Part shown: piece after piece, positions 42,801-49,690 of the stretch
Numbering within the stretch: position 1 is the first letter of the stretch
Layout of the letters: each line of letters opens with the position of its first letter
Source of the DNA: Micromonospora sp. RHAY321
Lineage (GTDB): Bacteria; Actinomycetota; Actinomycetes; Mycobacteriales; Micromonosporaceae
NCBI RefSeq assembly: GCF_023896955.1
Contig: NZ_JAMHIW010000009.1
Span: forward strand, 62,001-126,000
DNA: 64,000 nt
Reading direction: 5' to 3'
Notes under the pieces: generated by a model
Databases searched by the model: none
Seen by the model: only the letters and a program-made list of their open reading frames with translations
Told to the model about the DNA's origin: nothing
Translations under genes and position numbers: made by a program

Positions 42801-45421
42801 TACACCGCGTTGCGGGCGACGACGAAGTCCCCACCAGACGCGGACGGCCAACCCTGATCGGCGACGGTGCCGCCGGAGGGCAGCGCGGTGAGGATCGGCG
42901 TCGGCTGCTCGGGGAATCCGCCGCCGTCCGGGTCGTAGGCCAGCAGGCCGGTTACCGCGTCGGTGTCGTCGTTGGCTACCTGGACCGCGACGTCGTCTCC
43001 GTACGCGAAGGCCAGCCACCCGTAGCCCTGCATGGACGTGGCGAAGCTCGCGGTGTGCCAGGTGCCCGCGTCGAACCGGAACAGGTTCTCCCGCGCGGCC
43101 ACGAACCCGCCGTTGACCACAACCGGCCCGGGCGGCCACGAGACGCCCTGCTGCCCGTCGATCGGCTCGGCCGCCAGCCCGCCGACGTACGTGGTGTCGA
43201 CGAACTGGTAGTCGAGATCCCAGCGCAGCAACTGCACACCATAGGTTGAGCTCGAGCCGGCCGGGCCTTCGGCGAATGACAGCGCGACGAGGGACGGGCC
43301 GACGTCCCAGACGACCTGGTAGCCGTCGTTGAAGCTCACCTGACACGGCAGGGTGACGCTGCTGCCGTCGTGCCAGAGCGCGCCGGGGTCGAGCCAGCAG
43401 AGCGACAGGTCGGTGCCGGCCGTCGTCGTGCTGGCGACCAGCAGGCACTCGGCGTCGCCGAGAACGAACAGCGGTGACGATTCGGTGCGGACCGGATCCT
43501 CCAGTCCGCTCCAGCCATCGCGCCAGTTCCACGCCCACTGGTAGAGCAGGTAGGTCGACGACGTGGCCAGCACGGCGGCGACGAAGGCCGCGCCGGCGGT
43601 CAGGCTGACCTGGCCCGCCAGCGCGGGCACGCTGGTCGCGCACCATTGGTCGGGCTGTCGCGGGGTGCGGTTGTAGAGCGTGACGGCGCTGGTCCCGGAC
43701 TCGGTGCCGAGCGCCAACGCGAACGTGTCGGCGGCCGTGACGGTTTGGGTGTCGTCGGCGTCGAGCGGGTTCGTGGGATCGTCGTAGACGGTACCGCCGC
43801 ACCAGTGTGACCAACGGCCGAGCCAGGTGTACACATCGAGTGTCGCCATCGTCCGTGTGGCGCTCAACCAGACCGACACCACATAGTCGGGGCCGCTCCA
43901 CACCAGGGGTGTAGCACCCGCGCCGAGGGCGTCCGGCGGCTCGATCTGCGGGGTCGCCCGGTCGCAGATGTCCAGGCAGGACGACGCGTACGCCCAGGTG
44001 GCAACGGCTCCCTGGGGATAGGTGATGGAGCACAGCGCGCCGACGTTCGGGGAGTCCGCGGCGTCGAGGTAGTAGTCGAAGGCGTAGCCGGGCAGGCTCG
44101 CGCCGTAGCTGTTGCGCTCGGTGACGCCCGTCAGGTAGCGCTTGGCGGCGGTGACCGACAGCCCGGCCGGCGTCGTCGAGACCACCTGCGGCGCGCTGTA
44201 GGTCAGGTCGATCGCGAAGATCAGGTCGCCATCCGCGGCCATGACGTCGAGGCCTTGCAGGTAGAGCGTCTCGTAGCGGTCCTGGTAGGCGTTGGGCGTG
44301 GCGAGGTTCGACGGCGGGCTCTCGGGCCCGTCGGCCGGGACGAGTTGCTTGTGTGGGTCGAGGTACTCCTGCGCGTCCGCGGTGAAGGTCTTGTCACCGT
44401 AGCGGAACAGCACGACCTGACCGGCGACACTGGTCACGCTGGTCGGGTAGATCGCCTTCGTGTACGGCAGCCCGGTGCCGACCAGCTGCTCGGCGTTGTT
44501 GCCGAGCAGGCCGTCCTCATCCCGGGGAAACTCGTTGTACGCATAGCCGACGCAGGAGCCCCACCGATCGCGGCGGGTGGTGAGGTTCCACGCCCGGGCG
44601 TACTGGGCCTGGCCCGTGCCGAGCATCGACGGCCCGGACCAGGTGCCCGACGGTCCTCCCCATTTGACCGCCCACTCGATGCTGTTGCCGGCGCTGGTCG
44701 CGTAGCCCTGCGCGGTGCCGCCAAGCCCACCGCCAAAGACTCTGACCTCGGCCGAGTCGGTCGTGACCTCCCATTTCTCGTACTCCGGGTAGTACGAGAT
44801 CTGCCAGAACAGGTAGTCCTGTGTCTGGTACCGCAGCCCGCCGTCCTGGACGTCCGCGCCGTTGGCGCTCACGTTGACCGCGAAGACCCGTTCCCAGGTG
44901 GGATCGCTGATCGTCCAGCCCGATGCGGCATCGCCGGTCACGCTTGCCGCCGGGGCCAGCGGAAGCCCCTGGGCCGCGAAGGCCGCGACCACCTCGTCGG
45001 ACACCGGCCCGCTGACGAGGGTGCCGACGGTCGCCTGGTCGAGCTGGGCGCGAAGCCAGGGGCTCGCGTCGGGTACCAGGGCGTTCGAGACGCCGCCCGA
45101 CCAGTAGACGTATTCGGCGCCGACAGCGCTGACAGAACCGGAGAAGCAGGCCTCGATACGGTCCCACGCGAGGTACCAGCCGAGGCCGACGATTCCGGTG
45201 GGAGCGTCCAGGTTCCACTGGTCGACCTGGTCGCTGACGTTGCTCCGGTACTGCAACGCCACCCCGACGGCGAGAGTGTCGTCATCCGGCACACCGGGCA
45301 GCTGGACGAGATTCTGCGGGTAGTTGAGGTCGCCTCGGAACAGGTTCACGTTCCGCGACAACTTCCCGACGGCCCCCACCTCGAACTGCGCAGGGTCGAC
45401 GGCAGGAACCTCGTTGGCCAT
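36809..45421 (-). CDS. Giant RHS/YD-repeat protein
   Basis: About 2,870 aa from the ATG that follows a GCGGGGG tract; a GTG 25 codons earlier lacks a ribosome site. Residues 1-120 have the YD/SpvB-like entry (VGVALQYRSN, GIVGLGWYLAWDRIEA). A long propeller-like middle is followed by a carbohydrate-binding-like part near 1,420 (YEDLGGWSLTGGATW) and a LamG-like part near 1,700. YD repeats run from about 1,900 to 2,440 (TYDFDNQGRVTWIGYPEGSS). The RHS core follows (YSFDVFGRQVLA, FTGQEFDAETGLYAFPARLY, PYVYVGNQPTLLTDPSGQ) and ends near 2,575. The final 300 residues hold a Gly/Ala-rich hydrophobic stretch and a Pro-rich linker, not a known toxin. No signal peptide is visible. The operon continues with two companions. 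Role inferred: a delivered or surface effector shell. Confidence 0.9.
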   Translation of the reverse strand: MANEVPAVDPAQFEVGAVGKLSRNVNLFRGDLNYPQNLVQLPGVPDDDTLAVGVALQYRSNVSDQVDQWNLDAPTGIVGLGWYLAWDRIEACFSGSVSAVGAEYVYWSGGVSNALVPDASPWLRAQLDQATVGTLVSGPVSDEVVAAFAAQGLPLAPAASVTGDAASGWTISDPTWERVFAVNVSANGADVQDGGLRYQTQDYLFWQISYYPEYEKWEVTTDSAEVRVFGGGLGGTAQGYATSAGNSIEWAVKWGGPSGTWSGPSMLGTGQAQYARAWNLTTRRDRWGSCVGYAYNEFPRDEDGLLGNNAEQLVGTGLPYTKAIYPTSVTSVAGQVVLFRYGDKTFTADAQEYLDPHKQLVPADGPESPPSNLATPNAYQDRYETLYLQGLDVMAADGDLIFAIDLTYSAPQVVSTTPAGLSVTAAKRYLTGVTERNSYGASLPGYAFDYYLDAADSPNVGALCSITYPQGAVATWAYASSCLDICDRATPQIEPPDALGAGATPLVWSGPDYVVSVWLSATRTMATLDVYTWLGRWSHWCGGTVYDDPTNPLDADDTQTVTAADTFALALGTESGTSAVTLYNRTPRQPDQWCATSVPALAGQVSLTAGAAFVAAVLATSSTYLLYQWAWNWRDGWSGLEDPVRTESSPLFVLGDAECLLVASTTTAGTDLSLCWLDPGALWHDGSSVTLPCQVSFNDGYQVVWDVGPSLVALSFAEGPAGSSSTYGVQLLRWDLDYQFVDTTYVGGLAAEPIDGQQGVSWPPGPVVVNGGFVAARENLFRFDAGTWHTASFATSMQGYGWLAFAYGDDVAVQVANDDTDAVTGLLAYDPDGGGFPEQPTPILTALPSGGTVADQGWPSASGGDFVVARNAVYYRGTSTTWCDSVQQPVFELTSTSQLAADVDSRSIANQAPSYLAYLVTDAADPANDAVQLLVLRNGGVLQPLPDVLAGSAYYVPGVSPGDPDGQLASGPSSLVAYAANEGGFSQASSYQVFRYAGQAMNGPVTDYPVASLTVTDGFGGTYSTAYEFNPASATCDPTGQVVKYYRSAVYDGTTDPATSTYGRTVFSYLNGTVPGSTEMLFDGLLQQAVVFSGGFEFATDFDAALGLDPAASPGPPQPVPPGLAQAFTAGGVTLGDAATVQYLQVDGGYRYWSVNDPSNDAVYNLDYTGDPDPSDAVRAFSGAAVQSRTTAWTMFDTRSSSPQPGASPLPLFGGYVRPEAVVQRQDGVPMVTALTYLPAGLPAPFAGVVVGRCWQLTTLAGAAETHVEERCYGHQVYPPLLAANLLQPVVAVRETVTVGDADPVTASSTATTWSPWSQPGTGISLLAATQHWAWSGDPSGQDSGIFPFDGAPDPAYWLTTSTATVLDARGSVLESVDPAGTAHATLTSVDGLLDVAHAANASFADGEATFCGFEPYEDLGGWSLTGGATWDTTEARTGSVSLLLPGAGAGAARAALAPRAGETYVFSAWCKTDPGFVQADSGWTLTVTVGGTPTVVELPFPDTGGAWSYQCVPITVTASTDGATLSVTAANTTAVPVRVDDLTLTPLTAQLVARTYDPTSRVPLDRIDRAGHTWHTIRDTFLREVGKTTSAGMPSAMRLSYLSRRGNPSGFASTDPNASLAIRCLLGGSYQSFRDGDAWQAEWTPSRVGAFAASAGILAHASAGQSDSIGYACPLPPTYAVYVELAPLGGGPLELTDDFAIAVGDAATVTFDHVSGQWLLTLDGTTIPALAAVPGLPTWCLLTLVGGQLLFHADGQLLFAQSSQAQGTPSISTGCNAVGLANLVVLAGPALRVKQSDATGVARQEHLLTDEDYLLTQSIRDGRHRRIVQTLPVPGLFGSGASLPVLTYRPGLVDLATFLAGLDGTATMSGDVADWYDGTNDTDDGGYPYRRWVLEPSPLARQVELGFPGADQAIVDLGSTTPASRPTVQFGYGSNAGDLPYGLDPPDTTFHLVTRTSQTKTTMSHLLDASRRHAGRFTPDSGAVALDTIVPNYGDGTLGTAHALPDSFTFDDPAQTLVRQENTVGQLIQESAPDTGTIRYLFDSGGRVRFVQDAAAAAAGLVAYHTWDALGRHLSAGTVTFDWTPTTAAQLQQYADDPAWPQDQTQVPYQQTRCWTYDGDGTDPTALGQLVATVALTGTGASQYQVAEAYGWAPTGVLASRTATVSQGGTTLGTFTTTYDFDNQGRVTWIGYPEGSSTGLSGVAYTYDGRDNVLAITDADGVPFVTLTYNPLGRPISHTYGDLPAGSATYDPVGRLTSFGVQTDDAAFSLALTYDPAGNPATLVEATTGAGVADAASVRYDYDPLQQLLCAADAAGTRSVDVGYVDADGCSDWNGNVQTLATGGSGPACFTYTPGTNQLAAVTPDGGEPTTYTYQPNGLVEARGDGLTLSYLDTTALPATITNGQTGQSLTFAYDVNGHRRMKWRGGDSAPTLYVHAGVPGPLLTVDPSGVPTAWVHGPTGLVAMVRGNQRYSVVTDHLRSPRLVLDSTGALVSAYSFDVFGRQVLAHEPAPGFLPILFTGQEFDAETGLYAFPARLYDPCVARFLNPDPAAQYASPYVYVGNQPTLLTDPSGQLTTLQESSIEFGLFLVVLATVVVSAGATATLVPAAMAAQGLLAATATGAGIGAVGGAVMGAAGSGLLYSVETPPGMWNAKTFGEEFGAGAAAGTVGGFITGGIATAFTAGLSAAGAAASQVPEQVGTAPVVPAPPPPAGAADDIEEVTAPQDAQPTAAHEPNAAAAPEEAAPASRAQRAWTYARPRLVPNLAAGIVGGTAQGTTKQLLTNTINHVPLTTGLTVGILEYTGFGALTPLGGVAVNAGDEVFAPVSALKSAWRADPFQVMVPAAGLGVVTLPVVLGAFVGYSDLRYAT

Positions 45422-45551
45422 CAGGACCCCCGCCTCGCGCAGCCTGTCGGCACCTGCACCCACGTCCTGCCCAGGAGTCGGCGCACTGCGAGGCACCCTG
45501 CTCTCGACCGTGGGCTACTCGCACATGTCTACCCCAACAAACAGGCGAAAA

Positions 45552-45573
45552 GGCGCATATCGGCACATATGCA
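45552..45573. promoter_or_regulatory. Inverted repeat upstream of the RHS operon
   Basis: GGCGCATAT (45552-45560 region) and ATATGCACC form an inverted repeat with eight of nine pairs and a six-base centre. It lies about 130 bases before the RHS start, in a 510-base divergent spacer, where promoters for both the RHS operon and the GH62 gene must be. I see no other structure in 45422-45700. Confidence 0.45.
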
Positions 45574-45711
45574 CCAACCCTGGTGTTCGACTGCGGTGAG
45601 CCTTCGGGCGGTGGTGGTGCGTTGGCGGTCCAGGCCGGACGGCCAGTGGCTTGCGCCGTATCGGCGGCTCGGGGACCTCGGCGCGAACGTCTGAACCCGG
45701 AACATTACGAC

Positions 45712-45740
45712 TTGACGAACGGCATGTTATCGCTCACAGT
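45712..45740 (+). promoter_or_regulatory. GH62 promoter with LacI-type operator
   Basis: TTGACG (45712-45717), 17 bases, then CACAGT (45735-45740) form a weak -35/-10 pair. TGTTATCGCTCACA (45725-45738) fills the spacer and -10. The same arrangement, at the same spacing, precedes the GH10 and GH43 genes. Confidence 0.7.
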
Positions 45741-45832
45741 CGATGGCTAAGGACGACGACAACCGCGGCTTACCGGGCAGGCCCTACTTCGTCGACCTGG
45801 AATCAGGCGTGCGTTAGGGCATGCAGACGTCT

Positions 45833-45846
45833 TGTTAGCGCTGACA
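45833..45846 (+). promoter_or_regulatory. Second LacI-type operator in the GH62 leader
   Basis: TGTTAGCGCTGACA differs from the perfect palindrome TGTTAGCGCTAACA at one base. It is 108 bases downstream of the first site, about ten helical turns, which would allow looping or a roadblock in the untranslated leader. Confidence 0.75.
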
Positions 45847-45931
45847 TCTTCCGACGCCTGCGCCCGGCCACGCGTCGCGGTGCGCCCATCTTCGGGCAGA
45901 CCGTTCGGCTCTTGGTCATTGGAGGAGGATC

Positions 45932-47452
45932 ATGTCTGCCTTTGGTAGATCTCCATCAATCTCACCGCCCCCGCGGCGGCGCGGGTTCCTGCTGCGGGTC
46001 GTCGCCGCCGGCGTGGCGGTGGTCGTCGGTGGTGCCGCCGCCGCGGTTGTGTCGTCGACACCCGCCGCCGCGGCGACGGTCGACACGAGCGCGTGGTACG
46101 TGTTGATCAACCGCAACAGCGGCAAGGCGTTGGACGTGTACAACCTGGCCACCAACGACGGTGCGCGGATCACGCAGTGGGCGCGTAACAACGGCAACCA
46201 GCAGCAGTGGCAGTTCGTGGACTCCGGTGGTGGCTACTACCGGCTGAAGTCGCGGCACTCCGGCAAGGTGTTGGACGTCTACAACTTCTCGACCACCAAC
46301 GGCGGCAGCATCGTGCAGTGGAGTGACGGTAACGGGACCAATCAGCAGTTCCGGTTGGCCGACTCCGACGGTGGCTACGTCCGGTTGATCAACCGGAACA
46401 GCAACAAGGTGGTGGAGGTGCAGGGGGCCTCGACCGCCGACGGCGGCAACATCGTGCAGTACGACGACTGGAACGGCAGCAACCAGCAGTGGCAACTCGT
46501 GCGCGTCGACGGCGGGGGTGACCCGACCACGCCACCACCCGGCACGTGCGCTCTGCCGTCGACGTACCGCTGGACATCGACGGGCTCGCTGGCGAACCCG
46601 AAGTCGGGGTGGGTCTCGCTCAAGGACTTCACCTACGCCCCCTACAACGGCCGGCATCTGGTCTACGCGACGACGCACGACACCGGGACGAGGTGGGGGT
46701 CGATGAACTTCGGCCTCTTCACGAACTGGTCCGACATGGCCTCGGCCAGTCAGAACACCATGTCGTTCTCCACTGTCGCGCCCTCGCTGTTCTACTTCGC
46801 GCCGAGGAACATCTGGGTGCTCGCCTATCAGTGGGGTGGGACGGCGTTCTCCTACCGGACGTCGAGCGACCCCACCAACCCGAATGGCTGGTCGTCGGAG
46901 CAGGTGCTCTTCTCCGGAAGCATCTCCGGCTCCGGTACGGGACCCATCGACCAGGCGCTCATCGGTGACAGCACGAACATGTACCTGTTCTTCGCCGGCG
47001 ACAACGGCAAGATCTATCGGGCCAGCATGCCCATCGGGAACTTCCCGGGCAGTTTCGGCTCGACGTCGACGGTGATCATGAGTGACACGACGAACAACCT
47101 GTTCGAAGCCGTTCAGGTCTACAAACTTCAAGGTCAGAGCCGCTACCTCATGCTGGTCGAGGCGATCGGCTCGCAGGGTCGCTACTTCCGCTCGTTCACG
47201 GCCACCAGCCTGGGCGGTTCGTGGACGCCGCAGGCCGCGACCGAGAGCAATCCCTTCGCCGGCAAGGCCAACAGTGGCGCCACCTGGACCAACGACATCA
47301 GCCACGGCGAGCTGATTCGCGGCAACGCCGACCAGACGATGACCGTGGATCCCTGCAACCTGCAGTTGCTGTACCAGGGCCGTTCCCCCAACTCCGGCGG
47401 CGACTACGGGCTCCTGCCGTACCGGCCGGGTCTGCTGACACTGCAGCGCTGA
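45932..47452 (+). CDS. GH62 alpha-L-arabinofuranosidase with N-terminal CBM13 (ricin-type) domain
   Basis: The 506-aa secreted enzyme has a signal peptide (VVAAGVAVVVGGAAAAVVS), then a ricin-type beta-trefoil in residues about 50-188 with three QQ-W/F repeats (GNQQQWQF, GTNQQFRL, SNQQWQL), a PTTPPPG linker, and a GH62 catalytic domain from about residue 200. Visible GH62 strands are WVSLKDFTYAPYNGRHLVYA and GPIDQALIGDSTNMYLFFAG; the Asp in LKDF and the Glu in NLFEAV fit expected acidic residues. GH62 removes arabinose side chains from arabinoxylan. GGAGGAGG lies just upstream of the ATG. Confidence 0.92.
   Translation: MSAFGRSPSISPPPRRRGFLLRVVAAGVAVVVGGAAAAVVSSTPAAAATVDTSAWYVLINRNSGKALDVYNLATNDGARITQWARNNGNQQQWQFVDSGGGYYRLKSRHSGKVLDVYNFSTTNGGSIVQWSDGNGTNQQFRLADSDGGYVRLINRNSNKVVEVQGASTADGGNIVQYDDWNGSNQQWQLVRVDGGGDPTTPPPGTCALPSTYRWTSTGSLANPKSGWVSLKDFTYAPYNGRHLVYATTHDTGTRWGSMNFGLFTNWSDMASASQNTMSFSTVAPSLFYFAPRNIWVLAYQWGGTAFSYRTSSDPTNPNGWSSEQVLFSGSISGSGTGPIDQALIGDSTNMYLFFAGDNGKIYRASMPIGNFPGSFGSTSTVIMSDTTNNLFEAVQVYKLQGQSRYLMLVEAIGSQGRYFRSFTATSLGGSWTPQAATESNPFAGKANSGATWTNDISHGELIRGNADQTMTVDPCNLQLLYQGRSPNSGGDYGLLPYRPGLLTLQR
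46112..46494 (+). repeat. Copy 1 of a nearly identical CBM13 segment (GH62 gene)
   Basis: This 383-base block recurs at 49065-49447 with about seven base differences counted by eye. It covers almost the whole ricin-type domain. Here it encodes the N-terminal part of the protein; in the other gene it is C-terminal. Confidence 0.9.
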
Positions 47453-47536
47453 CGGGTCGATCCTGAGAGCCGCGCGACGCGATGCCGAACAGGTGGACGT
47501 TGTCGCGGTTCGCTATCAGGGTCGAGCTGAGCTGAA

Positions 47537-47569
47537 GGGACGGGCTCGGCGCAAGGCCGAGCCCGTCCC
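47537..47569 (+). terminator. Hairpin terminator after GH62
   Basis: A perfect 14-bp stem (GGGACGGGCTCGGC, loop GCAAG, GCCGAGCCCGTCCC) starts 85 bases past the GH62 stop. Confidence 0.85.
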
Positions 47570-47616
47570 AGGTCACGCGGCGGGACCGGTGACGGCGCGG
47601 CAGGTGCAGTCAGCAT

Positions 47617-47630
47617 TGTTAGCGACCACA
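47617..47630 (+). promoter_or_regulatory. Possible distal LacI-type operator
   Basis: TGTTAGCGACCACA matches TGTTAGCGCTNACA in the first eight bases and the last three. It lies 110 bases upstream of the GH10 promoter and may be an auxiliary site. Confidence 0.4.
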
Positions 47631-47726
47631 CGGCGACCTTGCACCGGTCTACTCCCTTTGGAATGTCAGGGACATACCGATCAGTCGATGTGGCCGAAGG
47701 CTGAGAAATAGATGATTTCCTACGTC

Positions 47727-47755
47727 TTGACGGACGGGATGTTATCGCTCACTCT
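47727..47755 (+). promoter_or_regulatory. GH10 promoter with LacI-type operator
   Basis: TTGACG (47727-47732), 17 bases, CACTCT (47750-47755), with TGTTATCGCTCACT (47740-47753) over spacer and -10. The 5' leader that follows resembles that of the GH62 gene (shared CGCGGCT-ACCGGGC and GGGCATGC-GACGTC blocks). The remaining leader to 48002 holds no gene. Confidence 0.7.
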
Positions 47756-48002
47756 CGATGTCTAGGACGACCGCATCCGCGGCTCACCGGGCGAGCCCCC
47801 GCTGGTCGGCCTCGCGATCACGACGTCCCCTCAGGGCATGCGGACGTCACCTCAGGACATCTGCTGGCGACAGCGACCGGGCTGCGCGTGCCGGTGCCGT
47901 CCACCTCACCGACCGTCCGCGAGCCGCGCCCGCCGTCCCGGACCGGCTCCCCGAGCGAACTGGCACATCACCACCACCGCTCAAAGACTGAGAAGGAACG
48001 CC

Positions 48003-49466
48003 ATGACATCCAAGAGAACCGTGTTGTCGACGATGGCCCTCGCCGTCGCGCTCACCGCGGGTATGACGGCGACGCTGGCCTCCACGGCCAGTGCCGGGAC
48101 CACCCTGAAGGCGTCCGCAGCCGAGAAGGGCCGCTACTTCGGCGCGGCCGTCGCGACGGGCAAGCTCTCCGACAGCCAGTACGTCGGCATCCTCAACCGC
48201 GAGTTCAACAGCGTCGTCGCCGAGAACGAGATGAAGTGGGACGCCACCGAGCCCCAACAGGGCCGGTTCAGCTACACCGGCGGCGATCGTCTCGTCAGTC
48301 ACGCTCGGGCCAACGGCATGACCGTGCGGGGTCACACCCTGCTCTGGCACGCGCAGCAACCGGGTTGGGCGCAGGGCCTCTCGGGTAGCGCGTTGCGCAA
48401 CGCCGCGATCAACCATGTCACCCAGGTGGCCACGCACTTCCGAGGCCAGATCCACTCCTGGGACGTGGTGAACGAGGCGTTCGCCGACGGTGGCGGCGGC
48501 GGACGGCGTGACTCCAACCTCCAGCGCACGGGCAACGACTGGATCGAGGCGGCGTTCCGCGCTGCCAGGTCGGCCGATCCCGGCGCCAAGTTGTGTTACA
48601 ACGACTACAACACCGACGGCGTCAACGCGAAGTCGACCGGTGTCTACAACATGGTGCGGGACTTCAAGGCTCGGGGCGTACCGATCGACTGCGTCGGTTT
48701 CCAGTCCCACCTGGGCACGTCGCTGCCGGGTGACTACCAGGCCAATCTGCAGCGCTTCGCCGACCTCGGTGTCGACGTGCAGATCACCGAACTCGACGTC
48801 ATGACCGGTTCCAACCAGGCCAACATCTACGCCTCCGTCACGCGCGCCTGCCTGGCCATAGCGCGCTGCAACGGCATCACGGTGTGGGGTGTGCGGGACA
48901 GCGACTCCTGGCGCGGCACCGACGACGCTCTGCTGTTCGACCGATCGGGCAACAAGAAGGCCGCGTACAACGCCGTCCTCGACGCACTCAACGCCGGTAG
49001 CAACCCGCCCACCACGCCCCCGCCCGGCACTCCGGACACGACCGCGTGGTACCTGCTGGTGAATCGCAACAGTGGCAAGGCGTTGGACGTGTATAACCTG
49101 GCCACCAACGACGGTGCGCGGATCACGCAGTGGGCGCGTAACAACGGCAATCAGCAGCAGTGGCAGTTCGTGGACTCCGGTGGTGGCTACTACCGGCTGA
49201 AGTCGCGGCTGTCGGGCAAGGTGTTGGACGTCTACAACTTCTCGACCACCAACGGCGGCAGCATCGTGCAGTGGAGTGACGGTAACGGGACCAATCAGCA
49301 GTTCCGGTTGGCCGACTCCGACGGTGGCTACGTCCGGTTGATCAACCGGAACAGCAACAAGGTGGTGGAAGTGCAGGGGGCCTCGACCGCCGACGGCGGC
49401 AACATCGTGCAGTACGACGACTGGAACGGCAGCAACCAGCAGTGGCAGCTGATCCGCATCGGGTAG
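48003..49466 (+). CDS. GH10 endo-1,4-beta-xylanase with C-terminal CBM13 (ricin-type) domain
   Basis: The 487-aa secreted enzyme has a signal peptide (TMALAVALTAGMTATLAST) and a GH10 barrel in residues about 37-330. The acid/base Glu is in WDVVNEAFADG and the nucleophile in VQITELDVMTG; VVAENEMKWDATEP and RGHTLLWHAQQPGW line the substrate cleft. A PPTTPPPG linker leads to the ricin-type trefoil (SGKALDVYNLATNDGARITQ and later QQ-W repeats). It cuts the beta-1,4 backbone of xylan outside the cell. GAAGGAA precedes the ATG. Confidence 0.95.
   Translation: MTSKRTVLSTMALAVALTAGMTATLASTASAGTTLKASAAEKGRYFGAAVATGKLSDSQYVGILNREFNSVVAENEMKWDATEPQQGRFSYTGGDRLVSHARANGMTVRGHTLLWHAQQPGWAQGLSGSALRNAAINHVTQVATHFRGQIHSWDVVNEAFADGGGGGRRDSNLQRTGNDWIEAAFRAARSADPGAKLCYNDYNTDGVNAKSTGVYNMVRDFKARGVPIDCVGFQSHLGTSLPGDYQANLQRFADLGVDVQITELDVMTGSNQANIYASVTRACLAIARCNGITVWGVRDSDSWRGTDDALLFDRSGNKKAAYNAVLDALNAGSNPPTTPPPGTPDTTAWYLLVNRNSGKALDVYNLATNDGARITQWARNNGNQQQWQFVDSGGGYYRLKSRLSGKVLDVYNFSTTNGGSIVQWSDGNGTNQQFRLADSDGGYVRLINRNSNKVVEVQGASTADGGNIVQYDDWNGSNQQWQLIRIG
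49065..49447 (+). repeat. Copy 2 of the CBM13 segment (GH10 gene)
   Basis: Nearly identical to 46112-46494, in the same orientation and frame. Synonymous changes dominate; the only coding change I see is in the SRHSGK/SRLSGK codons, with His replaced by Leu. Confidence 0.9.
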
Positions 49467-49620
49467 CCGCGACCCCTCGAACATGCCGAAACGGCGCCCG
49501 GTTTCCGCCCGCACGGTGAGCGCGGGAGCCAGATGACGCACCGCCACGGTCAGCGCGGTCCGCGCGTGCGGTTCCGCTCGCGGGTGACCCCGATCGAAGG
49601 AGCGGCAGTTGCGGAGCTGA

Positions 49621-49683
49621 CCCCTGACGGGGTGACCGGCCGGGTGGACGTGCTGTCCACCCGGCCGGTCTGCGGGTCAGGGG
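49621..49683. terminator. Bidirectional terminator between GH10 and GH27
   Basis: An inner perfect 16-bp stem (GACCGGCCGGGTGGAC, loop GTGCT, GTCCACCCGGCCGGTC, 49634-49670) sits within an outer stem CCCCTGAC (49621-49628) and GTCAGGGG (49676-49683). It lies between the convergent stops. Confidence 0.88.
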
Positions 49684-49690
49684 CCCGGGG

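Noticed and set aside
45496..45496. GTG at 45496 as the RHS start
   Set aside because: No ribosome site precedes it and the extra 25 residues look non-coding; the ATG at 45421 begins where the conserved part starts.
46112..49447. The repeated CBM13 block as an insertion sequence or transposon
   Set aside because: It encodes a lectin domain in frame, has no terminal inverted repeats, target duplication or transposase.
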